Shown here one piece after another: positions 55,323-63,712 of a stretch of DNA of 64,000 bases. How positions within the stretch are numbered: the first letter of the stretch is position 1; every line of letters starts with the position of its first letter. The translations under genes were made by a program, and so were the position numbers. Source of the DNA: Bifidobacterium erythrocebi. GTDB taxonomy: Bacteria; Actinomycetota; Actinomycetes; Actinomycetales; Bifidobacteriaceae. The stretch spans positions 62,001 to 126,000 of the forward strand of contig NZ_JAAIIF010000013.1 of NCBI RefSeq assembly GCF_012932675.1, read 5' to 3'. The notes beneath the pieces were generated by a model, which made no database searches, was not told where the DNA came from, and saw only the letters and a program-made list of their open reading frames with translations.

Positions 55323-55651
55323 GTAACACCAGTTTCACCCCCAAAAAACGCTGTTTGTAGGCTGCCCGACATCATCATTTGGTACTTTTTTGCACCGGGG
55401 GTTACATCATTGATTCACCAACGAAGGCACAGGACGCGTCCGAATCGACGCTCTCACGCACGCTACATGGTTTGCCTTGGCATCCCGCGGTGATGGCTCT
55501 AAGAAATGGTTCGAGGCCCCATGCGCCGTCAAGCAACAGCAATGCCGACGACAAACAAGTTTTACAAACCATGTTCACAAAAATCGGGCAGCCATCCTAT
55601 CATCGGAAACGGCCGAACCAAACGGTTCGGAATGAATCGAAAGGAATAGAT

Positions 55652-55783
55652 ATGCTGAACAAGAAGTCGATCATCGCCGCCATCCGTCGTGGTTTCGAGT
55701 GCAGCGGCATGAACGCCTTGGTCTCCGCCGGCTACAGCGAGTCCGTCGTCGAAGCCTACGAAAAGATCATCGAGAACCGCTGA
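55652..55783 (+). CDS. 43-aa small protein of unknown function
   Basis: The product begins MLNKKSIIAAIRRGFECSGM and ends in VVEAYEKIIENR. A strong AAAGGA ribosome binding site lies 6 nt before the ATG, and a clear terminator follows at 55884, so this looks like a genuine isolated transcription unit. It is amphipathic and helical in appearance, with one Cys and no membrane segment. I do not recognise it. It lies on the opposite strand to module A. Confidence 0.7.
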   Translation: MLNKKSIIAAIRRGFECSGMNALVSAGYSESVVEAYEKIIENR

Positions 55784-55883
55784 CCCACGCCACCGGCCGG
55801 CAACAGGATGATAGGGCCGGATACTGGCACGACGCCAATGCGCAAGGAAAAGGACAACGGCGTCCCTCCACTTTTGTATGACG

Positions 55884-55916
55884 GAATGTTCCACGCGATG
55901 GAGCATTCTTTTTTTA
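55884..55916 (+). terminator. terminator of the 43-aa gene
   Basis: A 9-bp stem GAATGTTCC/GGAGCATTC (one G-T pair) with a 7-nt loop is followed by seven or more T. Confidence 0.85.
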
Positions 55917-55966
55917 TCGCCACATTTTTTGCATAGCTTTTGTGCCTTCGAACCGGCAACCGACAA

Positions 55967-56059
55967 TCGTTCCTCGACGATTTGACAGAACTCGACGGTA
56001 TCGTCGAAATCTTTGACGGAGATGTCAGAGCGCTGAAAAACAGTAGTACATACGGCCAT
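55967..56059 (-). pseudogene. internally deleted VOC (glyoxalase-fold) gene remnant
   Basis: From ATG 56059 the frame reads MAVCTTVFQRSDISVKDFDD then TVEFCQIVEE. The first ~24 residues align with the start of the VOC protein at 60570-60974 (MTAFTTDFQHSGMVAKDLDE) and the last with its C-terminus (ETIEFCQIVKK). The join is exactly at the shared T-[IV]-E-F motif, so about 100 central codons are missing. The frame then runs on past the normal stop position into unrelated sequence. It marks a second, ruined VOC gene in module A. Confidence 0.8.
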
Positions 56060-56090
56060 TAGCTATGGCTGTAATGCCCCTCCGCCATAT

Positions 56091-56128
56091 GAGAAGGAGC
56101 CCGACGGCTTCCCGTCGGGCTCCTTCTC
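56091..56128. terminator. long hairpin after adhE
   Basis: A perfect 17-bp stem GAGAAGGAGCCCGACGG/CCGTCGGGCTCCTTCTC with a 4-nt loop lies 42 nt after the adhE stop. There is no T run on either side, so termination is likely but imperfect. Confidence 0.65.
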
Positions 56129-56163
56129 ATGGTTCCTTATATTAAGGTGTCGTCACGCTGATC

Positions 56164-56469
56164 CGGCGATCAGACGCGCTCGGAGGCCTCCTCGGTGGCA
56201 GCCTCGCCTTCGCGCTCCACGCGAATCTTGTGACCCTCGGCCTGAGGCACGCCGTAGTATGCGGCCACGGCGATGTCCTTCATGTCGTTGATCAGCGGGA
56301 TACGCGGGTTCGCCGGGGTGCACTGATCCTCGTAGGCGCGCATGCCGGCCTGATCGAGGATGGACCAGAAGAAGTCCTCGTCCACGCCACACTCCTGGAA
56401 GCTCCTGTTCATACCGAGCTTGTTGTCGCGGTAATCCTCGACGGCCTTCGCCAGGTTCTCCACGCCTTC
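56164..56469. repeat. direct repeat, copy 2 (3' end of intact adhE)
   Basis: This is the intact-gene copy of the ~300-bp repeat also found at 51485-51790, 4,679 bp away and in the same orientation. Confidence 0.95.
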
Positions 56470-58896
56470 GGCCGGGGTCTTGCCCGGGTCGATGCCGAGG
56501 TTCTTGGCGATCTCCTGGTAGCGTTCCGGCGCGATGTACTTGTTGTACTTCGGCCAGGAGGTGGGCTCCTCCGGAATCTGACCGTTGTAGCGGATCACGT
56601 ACGGCAGCAGGATGGAGTTGGTGCGGCCGTGGGCGATGTGCAGCAGGGCACCCAGCGTATGGGCCATGCCATGGCACATGCCCAGGAAGGCGGAGCCGAA
56701 TGCCATGCCTGCCATGGTGGCGGCGTTGTGCATCTTCTCCTGGGCGTTGGTCTTGGCCAGGCCAGGCTCGCCGTTGACGGATTCCGCCAGGTTGTCCCAC
56801 ACCAGCTTGGCCGCGTGCAGGGCCATGGCGTCGGTGAAGTCGTTGGCGTACACGGACACATAGGCCTCGAAGGCGTGGGTCAGGGCGTCGAAGCCGGCGT
56901 CGGAGGCCAGCTTGCGCGGCTGGGTGCGGGCCAGCACCGGGTCGACGATGGCGACGGACGGGGTCAGCGCATAATCGGTGATCGGGTACTTGTAGCCGGT
57001 CTTGTGGTCGGTGATCACGGCGAACGGCGTGACCTCGGAACCGGTGCCGGAGGAGGTCGGGATGCACACCAGCTTGGCCTTCTTGCCCAGCGGCGGGATC
57101 TTGAACGCGCGCTTACGGATATCGAAGAACTTCTCACGCACATCGGAGAAGGAGATTTCCGGGTGCTCGTACAGCAGCCACATGATCTTCGCGGCGTCCA
57201 TCGGGGAACCGCCGCCGACGGCGATGATGGTGTCCGGCTCGAACTCGTCGCGCATCATCGAAGCGCCCCTCTCGACGGTGTCGACGGAAGGCTCCGGCTC
57301 GACGTAGTCGATGATACGGAAGGTGACGCGGTTGGCACGTGCGCGCAGCTGGTCGATGATCTTGTCGACGATGCCGAGCTGCTCCATCACCTTGTCGCAC
57401 ACGATGACGGCCTTCTCGATGCCGTACATGTCGCGCAGGTACTTGATGGCGTTCGGCTCGAAGTAGGTCTTGGCCGGGATCTTGAACCACTGCATGTTGT
57501 TGTTCCTCCGAGCAATACGCTTGATGTTGATGAGGTTGACGGCCTGCACGTTGCCGGAAACCGAGTTGCCGCCGTAGGAGCCGCAGCCCAGTGTGAGCGA
57601 CGGGGCGATGGAGTTGTAGATATCGCCGATGCCGCCGAGGGAGCTCGGCTGGTTCCAGATGATGCGGCATGCGTGCATGCGCAGACCGTACTCGCGGACC
57701 AGGTCCTCGTTGTTGGTGTGGATGGCGGCGGTGTGGCCGGCACCCAGCTTCAGCATGGCCTCGCACATCTCGAAGGCCTGCTCCTTGTTGTCGGCCTTCA
57801 GCACGGCCTGCACCGGGGCGAGCTTCTCGTGGGTCAGCGGCTCGTCGTCGGAGACCTCCTTGCACTCGGCGGCGAGGATGGTGGCGTCGGCGGGGATCTC
57901 GAAGCCGGCGGCCTTGGCGATGTACTGCGGGGACTTGCCCGGGACCACGGAGTTCAGCTTCGGGGTCTGGCCGCTGCCGGCCACGCAGCCGAACATGTAC
58001 TGTTCGAGCTTGGCCTTCTCCTCCTTGTTGACGAAGTAGGCCTTGCGAACCTTGAGCTCCCTGATGAGGTCCTTGTAGATGTCCTTGTGGGCGATGATCG
58101 CCTGCTCGGTGGCGCAGATCATGCCGTAATCGAAGTGCTTGGACAGCACCAGATCGTTGGCCGCGCGGACGATGTCCACATCCTTGTCGACGTAGGCCGG
58201 TGCGTTGCCGGCGCCCACGCCGAGGGCGGGCTTGCCGGAGGAGTACGCGGCCTTCACCATGCCGGGGCCGCCGGTGGCGAGGATCGTGGCGATGCCGTCA
58301 TGCTTCATCAGTGCGCCGGTGGCTTCGATGGAGGGGTGCTCGATCCACTGGATGCAGTTCTCGGGGGCGCCTGCGGCGATGGCGGCGTCACGCACGATCT
58401 TGGCTGCGGCCACGGAGCAGTTCTGCGCGCCCGGGTGGAAGCCGAAGATGATCGGGCAACGGGTCTTCAGCGCGATCAGGGACTTGAAGATGGCGGTGGA
58501 GGTCGGGTTGGTGACCGGGGTGACGCCGGCGACCACGCCGACGGGCTCGGCGACTTCGTCGATGCCCAGCACGTCGTCTTCGCGGATGATGCCGACGGTC
58601 TTCTGGCCGGCCAGGTAGTGGGTGATGTGCTCGCAGGCGAAGATGTTCTTGGTGGCCTTGTCTTCGACCAGACCACGATGGGTCTCATCGACGGCCATCT
58701 TGGCGAGCACCAGATGCTTGTTCAGAGCCGCGACGGAGGCCTTGGCGACGATGTGGTCGACCTGCTTCTGGTCAAGCTTCTCGAATTCGGCGAGAGCCTT
58801 CTGACCCTTGGCTACGAGTGCGTCCACTTCGGCTTCGGCTGCGGCGAGCTTTTCTTCCGGGGTTGGCTTCGTTGCGCTGTTCTTAGTTTCTGCCAC
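56170..58896 (-). CDS. adhE: bifunctional acetaldehyde-CoA / alcohol dehydrogenase
   Basis: The 908-residue AdhE reduces acetyl-CoA to acetaldehyde and then ethanol, using two NADH. The N-terminal aldehyde dehydrogenase half has catalytic Cys261 (YGMICATEQA). A linker leads to the iron-dependent alcohol dehydrogenase half (AVGGGSPMDAAKIMW, SSGTGSEVTPF and metal histidines in CHGMAHTLGALLHIAHG). In bifidobacteria ethanol formation balances NADH. The start is GTG 58896 with AGGAGG 8 nt upstream. It stands between two polyol modules, and its 3' 300 bp are duplicated at 51485. Confidence 0.97.
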   Translation of the reverse strand: MAETKNSATKPTPEEKLAAAEAEVDALVAKGQKALAEFEKLDQKQVDHIVAKASVAALNKHLVLAKMAVDETHRGLVEDKATKNIFACEHITHYLAGQKTVGIIREDDVLGIDEVAEPVGVVAGVTPVTNPTSTAIFKSLIALKTRCPIIFGFHPGAQNCSVAAAKIVRDAAIAAGAPENCIQWIEHPSIEATGALMKHDGIATILATGGPGMVKAAYSSGKPALGVGAGNAPAYVDKDVDIVRAANDLVLSKHFDYGMICATEQAIIAHKDIYKDLIRELKVRKAYFVNKEEKAKLEQYMFGCVAGSGQTPKLNSVVPGKSPQYIAKAAGFEIPADATILAAECKEVSDDEPLTHEKLAPVQAVLKADNKEQAFEMCEAMLKLGAGHTAAIHTNNEDLVREYGLRMHACRIIWNQPSSLGGIGDIYNSIAPSLTLGCGSYGGNSVSGNVQAVNLINIKRIARRNNNMQWFKIPAKTYFEPNAIKYLRDMYGIEKAVIVCDKVMEQLGIVDKIIDQLRARANRVTFRIIDYVEPEPSVDTVERGASMMRDEFEPDTIIAVGGGSPMDAAKIMWLLYEHPEISFSDVREKFFDIRKRAFKIPPLGKKAKLVCIPTSSGTGSEVTPFAVITDHKTGYKYPITDYALTPSVAIVDPVLARTQPRKLASDAGFDALTHAFEAYVSVYANDFTDAMALHAAKLVWDNLAESVNGEPGLAKTNAQEKMHNAATMAGMAFGSAFLGMCHGMAHTLGALLHIAHGRTNSILLPYVIRYNGQIPEEPTSWPKYNKYIAPERYQEIAKNLGIDPGKTPAEGVENLAKAVEDYRDNKLGMNRSFQECGVDEDFFWSILDQAGMRAYEDQCTPANPRIPLINDMKDIAVAAYYGVPQAEGHKIRVEREGEAATEEASERV

Positions 58897-59006
58897 TGTA
58901 GGATCCTCCTCTGATAGAGATCTGGAACGTGGTGCGTTATTCCTTATCTGATTGCCGTGTGTGCAGCAGTCATGTCACGTCGATCCGCGACATATCTCGA
59001 ATCGCC

Positions 59007-59022
59007 TGTGACCTGCCTCACA
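59007..59022. promoter_or_regulatory. CRP/FNR-type palindrome upstream of adhE
   Basis: TGTGA-CCTGCC-TCACA is a perfect match to the TGTGA-N6-TCACA consensus, 111 bp upstream of the adhE start. It sits in the 515-bp AT-rich gene-free region between adhE and the ROK gene. Confidence 0.5.
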
Positions 59023-59206
59023 ATATACATGATTGTCTGCACCTTTTCATCCCTTAAGCGGGTTGTGCGTTTCATGTTATATCTTGATGTATTCATGTGC
59101 CTATACGAACTTATTTTGCAATAAAACATGTTCATTTACCCTATTTTGAGCGCATTTGTTCGTTTTTTTAACAGATACACACATCACAAACACCACATTT
59201 TCTAAA

Positions 59207-59224
59207 GAAGTTTTTTAAAACTTC
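59207..59224. promoter_or_regulatory. palindrome, candidate ROK operator
   Basis: GAAGTTTT-TT-AAAACTTC is a perfect palindrome about 190 bp upstream of the ROK gene. Related sequences occur at 59354-59370 (ACATTTTTAAAAGACTT) and at 63716-63728 (AGTTTTCTTAAAG) next to the module B promoter. Confidence 0.45.
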
Positions 59225-59411
59225 CGACTATTTCAGGACAGAGCGCGAACACTTAATGTAAATGTTTTTCAAAAAGTATCCCAAAAGCCTGTAATTCCAG
59301 GCGTTTTCCAAACACGACAAGCCGGCAAGGCGCAGCATACTGGAATTATCCCCACATTTTTAAAAGACTTTTGATAAAGTTGCCTCAGACATGCATAGGA
59401 AGGAACCAGCG

Positions 59412-60542
59412 ATGAACGCACCCTCGACCAGTCTCAAGACGGCGAACCGCCAGGCCATCATCAGCCATCTGTATCATCATGGGGCGCAGACCAAGCAAAT
59501 GCTGGAACGCGAGCTTGGGCTGAGCCTGCCCACCATCACCCAGAACCTGCGCACCCTGACCGACGAAGGGCTCGTCGAACAGGGCGAGCCCATGCAATCG
59601 ACCGGCGGCCGCAAGGCGCAGACCTACACGTTCGCGGCACGCTCGCACGCCGCGATCGGCGTCACCATGCGCGCGAACGCCATCACCCTGGTCGCCGTGG
59701 ACCTCTATGGCGAGGTCATCATGCGCCGCCGAAAGCGGGCCACATACCGCAACGACGGCGACTACTACGACATGGTGGGCGATCTGGTCACCGAATTCGC
59801 CGGCAAGATCGTGCGGTCCGGCAGCGACGTGCTGGGCGTCGCCTACTCCATGCAGGGCATCGTCTCCGCGGACGGCACGGCCATCACCTTCGGCAAGATC
59901 ATGGGCAACACCGGGCTCACGCTGGAAAAGCTCACACGCCATATCGAGCTGCCGGCCATCATGATCCACGATTCCGACGCCTCCGCCATGGCCGAGCTGT
60001 GGTTCGACCATTCGATACAGGATGCGGTATGCGTGTACCTGGAACGCAGGCCGGGCGGTGCCGTCATCGTCGACGGCGCGCTGTATCAGGGGCCGAATCT
60101 CAGCAACGGCACCATCGAGCACATGTGCCTCGTCCCCGGCGGAAAGATCTGCTATTGCGGCCAGCGCGGCTGCATGGACGTGTACTGCTCCCCCGAGGCC
60201 CTGGTCATCGACGGCGAGAGCCTGCCGGGATTCTTCTCTGTGCTCGCACAGGGCGAGCCTGGGCATAGGCAGCGCTACGGGGAATGGATGGATCACGTGG
60301 CCCAGGCCATCGCCAATATCCGCACCGTGATCGCCGGCGACATCATCATCGGCGGCGAAACGGCGCAATACCTGACCGACGACGCCATCACGGATCTCAA
60401 GCACCGCGTGGAGGCCCTCAGCCCGTTCCATTCCGAGCATTTCTCGCTGAGAAAAAGCAGCTGCGCCGACGATCAGAACATCATCGGCGCAGCATTGCGT
60501 TTCGTGCAGTCCTATGTGGACGGCATCTGCGGGGCCGCGTGA
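59412..60542 (+). CDS. ROK-family transcriptional regulator
   Basis: The 376-residue repressor has a winged helix-turn-helix (TANRQAIISHLYHHGAQTKQMLERELGLSLPTITQNLRTL) followed by a ROK sugar-kinase-like fold. The zinc cysteine cluster is KICYCGQRGCMDVYC; the usual ROK kinase active site is poorly kept, as expected of a regulator. ATG 59412 with AGGAAGG upstream was preferred to ATG 59391. It is divergent from adhE and converges on the VOC-MFS-ADH module, so it likely controls one or both. Confidence 0.87.
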   Translation: MNAPSTSLKTANRQAIISHLYHHGAQTKQMLERELGLSLPTITQNLRTLTDEGLVEQGEPMQSTGGRKAQTYTFAARSHAAIGVTMRANAITLVAVDLYGEVIMRRRKRATYRNDGDYYDMVGDLVTEFAGKIVRSGSDVLGVAYSMQGIVSADGTAITFGKIMGNTGLTLEKLTRHIELPAIMIHDSDASAMAELWFDHSIQDAVCVYLERRPGGAVIVDGALYQGPNLSNGTIEHMCLVPGGKICYCGQRGCMDVYCSPEALVIDGESLPGFFSVLAQGEPGHRQRYGEWMDHVAQAIANIRTVIAGDIIIGGETAQYLTDDAITDLKHRVEALSPFHSEHFSLRKSSCADDQNIIGAALRFVQSYVDGICGAA

Positions 60543-60569
60543 CCTTACATCACCGCGACCCCGATCGGG

Positions 60570-60974
60570 TCACTTCTTGACGATCTGGCAGAACTCGATG
60601 GTCTCGCCGTTGGGGCCGTACACGTTGAAGTAACGGATGCCGTGATCCCAGAAGCTGTCGATGTGCTGGATCTCGGTGTCCTTGAAGTCCAGTCCGAGCT
60701 CCTTGGCGTTCTCGAAGGCGGCCTCGATATCCGGGGTGTCGAACGCCCAGTGGTTGATGGCACCGGTGGTCATCGGGGCGGGCTCGCCCTCCCAGGTCTC
60801 GATGGTCAGATGGCCGTAGCGCAGGAAGGCGCAGCGGTTCTCGCCGTTATGGAAGATGCCGGCCACCTCGAAGCCGAGCTTCTTGGTGTAGAACTCGATG
60901 GTCTCGTCCAGATCCTTGGCGACCATGCCGGAGTGCTGGAAATCGGTGGTGAATGCGGTCATGGGCTTGCTCAT
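60570..60974 (-). CDS. VOC-family (glyoxalase/dioxygenase fold) protein
   Basis: The 134-residue protein has the two beta-alpha-beta-beta-beta units of the VOC fold: FQHSGMVAKDLDETIEFYTKKLGFEV, RCAFLRYGHLTIETWEGE, INHWAFDTPDIEAAFENAKELG and YFNVYGPNGETIEFCQIVKK. Possible metal residues are His in FQHSG, Glu in IETWEG, His in NHWAF and Glu in ETIEFCQ. The reaction is unknown; in a sugar-alcohol operon it might be an epimerase, isomerase or detoxifying enzyme. ATG 60974 has AAGGAG upstream. It contains two 17-bp direct repeats exactly 300 bp apart. Confidence 0.83.
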   Translation of the reverse strand: MSKPMTAFTTDFQHSGMVAKDLDETIEFYTKKLGFEVAGIFHNGENRCAFLRYGHLTIETWEGEPAPMTTGAINHWAFDTPDIEAAFENAKELGLDFKDTEIQHIDSFWDHGIRYFNVYGPNGETIEFCQIVKK

Positions 60975-61071
60975 GATGGTTCTCCTTTGACTTGGATTGG
61001 GTTTTAGCATAACGGATATATCGTGCGCAGGTGCGGGCGCAACGCCGTGCGATGCGCCCGCCTGCGGTACT

Positions 61072-62403
61072 TTATTGCGCGGCTTCGGCCGGTTCCACGG
61101 ATGCCGGCGCATCCGCACCGGTCTTCTTGGCCGACTTGATGCGATGGCCATGGCTATCGAATCCGGGCTGCTTCGGGCGGATGAACAGCGTGAGCACGAA
61201 CGCCAGGACGTACAGCGCGGCGTAGGTCCAGCACACACCGCCATAGCCGATGGTCGGCAGCAGCAGCGTGGCGATGCCGGGGCCGGCGAACGTGGTCAGA
61301 CCGGCGGCAAGGTTATACGCGGACAGTGCGGCGCCCTGCTTGCCCTCGCCGGCGTACAGCGTCATGATGGTCGGCAGCGACGAGAAGGCGCAGGTGCCGA
61401 TGCCCACGATGATGGAGGCGATGATCATCATCAACGCGTTGGCGCCGAACCACTGCGGGATGTAGTAGAACGCGACCGAGCCGACGGCGAGCACCGCGCA
61501 GCCGAACCAGCGCATCGGCCACACCCAGCCAAAGCGGTCCATGAACCAGCCCCAGAAGGTGTTGAAGATCAGGGTGACGACGAACACGAAGCCCCAGATG
61601 CGCATCCATTCCTCGGTCTTGAAGATGTTGATGCCGCCGTTATGCGTGGTGCACAGGTACAACGGCATGATGACGGGGAAGCCGTACAGCAGCAGGTTGT
61701 TGATGATACGGATGATGGCGCAGATGAGGATCTTGCGGTTGGTGAACAGGATGGTGGCACCTTCGGTCAGCTCCTTGAGCTGTTCCTTGCGGCTGAGCCC
61801 CTCGCCCTTGACGACCTTGTTCTTCGGCACGAAGAAGAAGCACATGAGCGTGCCGACGATGGAGAAGGGCAGCGCGAACCAGAACGTCTTGTATTCGCCG
61901 AACACGGGCATGATGAAGCTCGGCAGATACGCGCCGAATACGCCGATGCCCAGCGAGAAGCAGGTCCAGAAGAACCCGGTGGCCGAGGCGAGCCTGGACG
62001 GGGAGATGTACTGCGCCATCAGCACCACGAAGCTGTAGATGAACAGCGGGTAGCCGATGCCGCGGATGGCGTACAGGCCCAGGATCAGCGGGTAGATGTG
62101 GCTTGGAATGGCCACGCCGAGGAACAGCAGGTGCACGCCGATCCACCAGCATGCGCCGAACATCATGACCTTGCGCGCGCCGAACATCTCGGCAAGCACG
62201 CCGGCGGACCAGCCGCCGAACGCCGCGAACAGACCATATACGGTGACCAGCAGCGAGGCCTGGGACGAGGTGAACCCTTGGTCCACCATGAACTTGGACA
62301 GGAAGGTGAGCTCGAAACCATCACCGGTCATGAAGATCGCGACGGCAAGGAAGCCGAGCATCAGCACACGGGGAACGCCGAGACGTTCAAGCAGCCTGAT
62401 CAT
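61072..62403 (-). CDS. MFS polyol permease (module B)
   Basis: The 443-residue RbtT-like transporter has 12 membrane segments, GDGFELTFLSKFMVDQGFTSS near the N-terminus and the loop GVLAEMFGARKVM. It is paralogous to the module A permease across its length. A C-terminal ~25-residue Ala/Pro/Lys tail is extra. It lies between the VOC gene (97 bp downstream) and the second dehydrogenase gene (195 bp upstream), consistent with one operon with graded expression. Confidence 0.86.
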   Translation of the reverse strand: MIRLLERLGVPRVLMLGFLAVAIFMTGDGFELTFLSKFMVDQGFTSSQASLLVTVYGLFAAFGGWSAGVLAEMFGARKVMMFGACWWIGVHLLFLGVAIPSHIYPLILGLYAIRGIGYPLFIYSFVVLMAQYISPSRLASATGFFWTCFSLGIGVFGAYLPSFIMPVFGEYKTFWFALPFSIVGTLMCFFFVPKNKVVKGEGLSRKEQLKELTEGATILFTNRKILICAIIRIINNLLLYGFPVIMPLYLCTTHNGGINIFKTEEWMRIWGFVFVVTLIFNTFWGWFMDRFGWVWPMRWFGCAVLAVGSVAFYYIPQWFGANALMMIIASIIVGIGTCAFSSLPTIMTLYAGEGKQGAALSAYNLAAGLTTFAGPGIATLLLPTIGYGGVCWTYAALYVLAFVLTLFIRPKQPGFDSHGHRIKSAKKTGADAPASVEPAEAAQ

Positions 62404-62479
62404 TGCAATAAACCCTTACCCGACTTTCATTCGACGTTGAGAAAGCCGCTTCATAGTATACAGACATCGATACAAACAG

Positions 62480-62592
62480 GTGCCGCGGCCCCTTTGCCGC
62501 GGCACCCGGCATGTTGCGAGGAGAGCGGCCGCCGCACGAGAGAACAGCTGCGGCGGCCATGATGTTGGGAGGGGCGGCCCTTGTGGGGCCGC
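62480..62592. repeat. three consecutive GC-rich hairpins in the ADH-MFS spacer
   Basis: Three perfect inverted repeats follow one another: GTGCCGCGGC/GCCGCGGCAC (62480-62505), GGCCGCCGC/GCGGCGGCC (62527-62558) and GCGGCCC/GGGCCGC (62574-62592). They lie between the stop of the dehydrogenase and the start of the permease on the minus strand. None has a T run. They could protect the upstream mRNA or attenuate transcription. Confidence 0.7.
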
Positions 62593-62598
62593 ACGGTA

Positions 62599-63603
62599 TT
62601 ACTTGCCGACCTTGACGACGGCCTTGGAAACGCCGGTGATCTTGCCGTCGAGGAAGTCCTGAACCTCTTCGAGCTTGAGCTCGTGGCTGATGAGGCCGCC
62701 GATGTTCATCTTGCCGGAGGAGACCAGCGAGATGGCGTCGCGGAAGGTCAGCGGATTGATGAAGGAGCCCTGGATGGTGAGCTGCTTCTTGTAGATGTCG
62801 TAGGTGTTCATCTCGAAGTGGGCCTCCTGCGGGCCGACGCCGAACATCAGCACCTGCGCGCCCTTCTTGGCCGCGGCGACGGCCTGGGCCTGGGTGGCCG
62901 GCAGACCGACGGCCTCGACGATGACGTCGTAGGCGTCCGTCGGAACCGGTTCCTTCGTGGTGTTGAAGGTCTCGGTGACGCCGAACTGCTCCTTGTTGCG
63001 CTGCAGCTTCTCGTCGAAGATGCCGGCCAGGTCCACCTGATGCACGCCGTAGGCCTGCAGCAGCTGGGCGAAGATCTGCCCCATGAAACCGTCGCCGATG
63101 ACCAGGGCCTTCTGGTAGGGGCGCAGCTTGAGCAGGTCGAGGCCGTGCACGGCGCAGGACACCGGTTCGATGGCGGCGGCGTCGCGCAGGGAGACGTTGT
63201 CCGGCAGCTTGTAGACCACGGTGGCCGGGGCGGTGAACTGCTCGGCCAGACCACCGTCACGGGTGACGCCGACGGCGCTCAGGTGGTCGCACAGTTCCGG
63301 GCGCTGGGTCAGGCAGAACTCGCACTGGCCGCAGTAGATGTTCGGATCGACGGCTACACGGTCGCCGACCTTGACGTTGGTGACTTCGGAACCGATGGCC
63401 GCGACCACGCCGGAGTTCTCATGGCCGAGCACGATCGGCGGGACTGCGGCGGCGGAGCCCGGACGACCCGCGTACAGATCGTGATCCGTGCCGCACACGC
63501 CTGCGTATGCGGTGTTGATCAGCACTTCGTTCGGGAGGATCTCGGGGGTAGCCAGATCCTGGATCTCGAATTCCTTCACACCGGTGAGCACCAGAGCCTT
63601 CAT
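62599..63603 (-). CDS. zinc-dependent alcohol/polyol dehydrogenase (module B)
   Basis: The 334-residue MDR enzyme has catalytic zinc residues Cys37, His61 and Glu62 ([20 protein letters not shown]). The full structural zinc set is Cys91, Cys94, Cys97 and Cys105 ([15 protein letters not shown]). The nucleotide fold contains [11 protein letters not shown]. It resembles threonine/sorbitol/arabitol-type dehydrogenases; the likely substrate is a sugar alcohol brought in by the adjacent permease. It differs from the module A enzyme in keeping the structural zinc, so the two are from different subfamilies. It is the first gene of the module, with a good promoter at 63684-63712. Confidence 0.86.
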   Translation of the reverse strand: MKALVLTGVKEFEIQDLATPEILPNEVLINTAYAGVCGTDHDLYAGRPGSAAAVPPIVLGHENSGVVAAIGSEVTNVKVGDRVAVDPNIYCGQCEFCLTQRPELCDHLSAVGVTRDGGLAEQFTAPATVVYKLPDNVSLRDAAAIEPVSCAVHGLDLLKLRPYQKALVIGDGFMGQIFAQLLQAYGVHQVDLAGIFDEKLQRNKEQFGVTETFNTTKEPVPTDAYDVIVEAVGLPATQAQAVAAAKKGAQVLMFGVGPQEAHFEMNTYDIYKKQLTIQGSFINPLTFRDAISLVSSGKMNIGGLISHELKLEEVQDFLDGKITGVSKAVVKVGK

Positions 63604-63683
63604 GATTGTTCCTTTCCTCGATGAAAGTGTTGCCGTTTTGTGGTTTATCTGTTGTGGGCAGTTCGTTCTGCCTGATGACTCAC

Positions 63684-63712
63684 AGCATACATTCTTTCAT
63701 TCTGTTTTGCAA
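63684..63712 (-). promoter_or_regulatory. promoter of module B
   Basis: On the minus strand TTGCAA (63707-63712) and TATGCT (63684-63689) are separated by exactly 17 bp, 80 bp upstream of the dehydrogenase ATG. The ROK-operator-like AGTTTTCTTAAAG (63716-63728) sits just upstream of the -35. Confidence 0.65.

Noticed and set aside
55562..56059. 165-residue minus-strand open frame as a real gene
   Set aside because: Only its first ~31 residues are VOC-like; the rest runs antisense through the 43-aa gene region and its terminator, so I call a remnant instead.
51485..56469. Integrative mobile element in module A
   Set aside because: Direct repeats are present but no integrase, transposase, relaxase or tRNA attachment site was found, so mobility is not claimed.
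56230..58914. 894-residue plus-strand open frame opposite adhE
   Set aside because: It is an antisense shadow of adhE; there is no ribosome binding site or recognisable domain.
58944..59135. 63-residue minus-strand open frame upstream of adhE
   Set aside because: It lies in the AT-rich adhE promoter region, has no ribosome binding site and overlaps the CRP-like palindrome.
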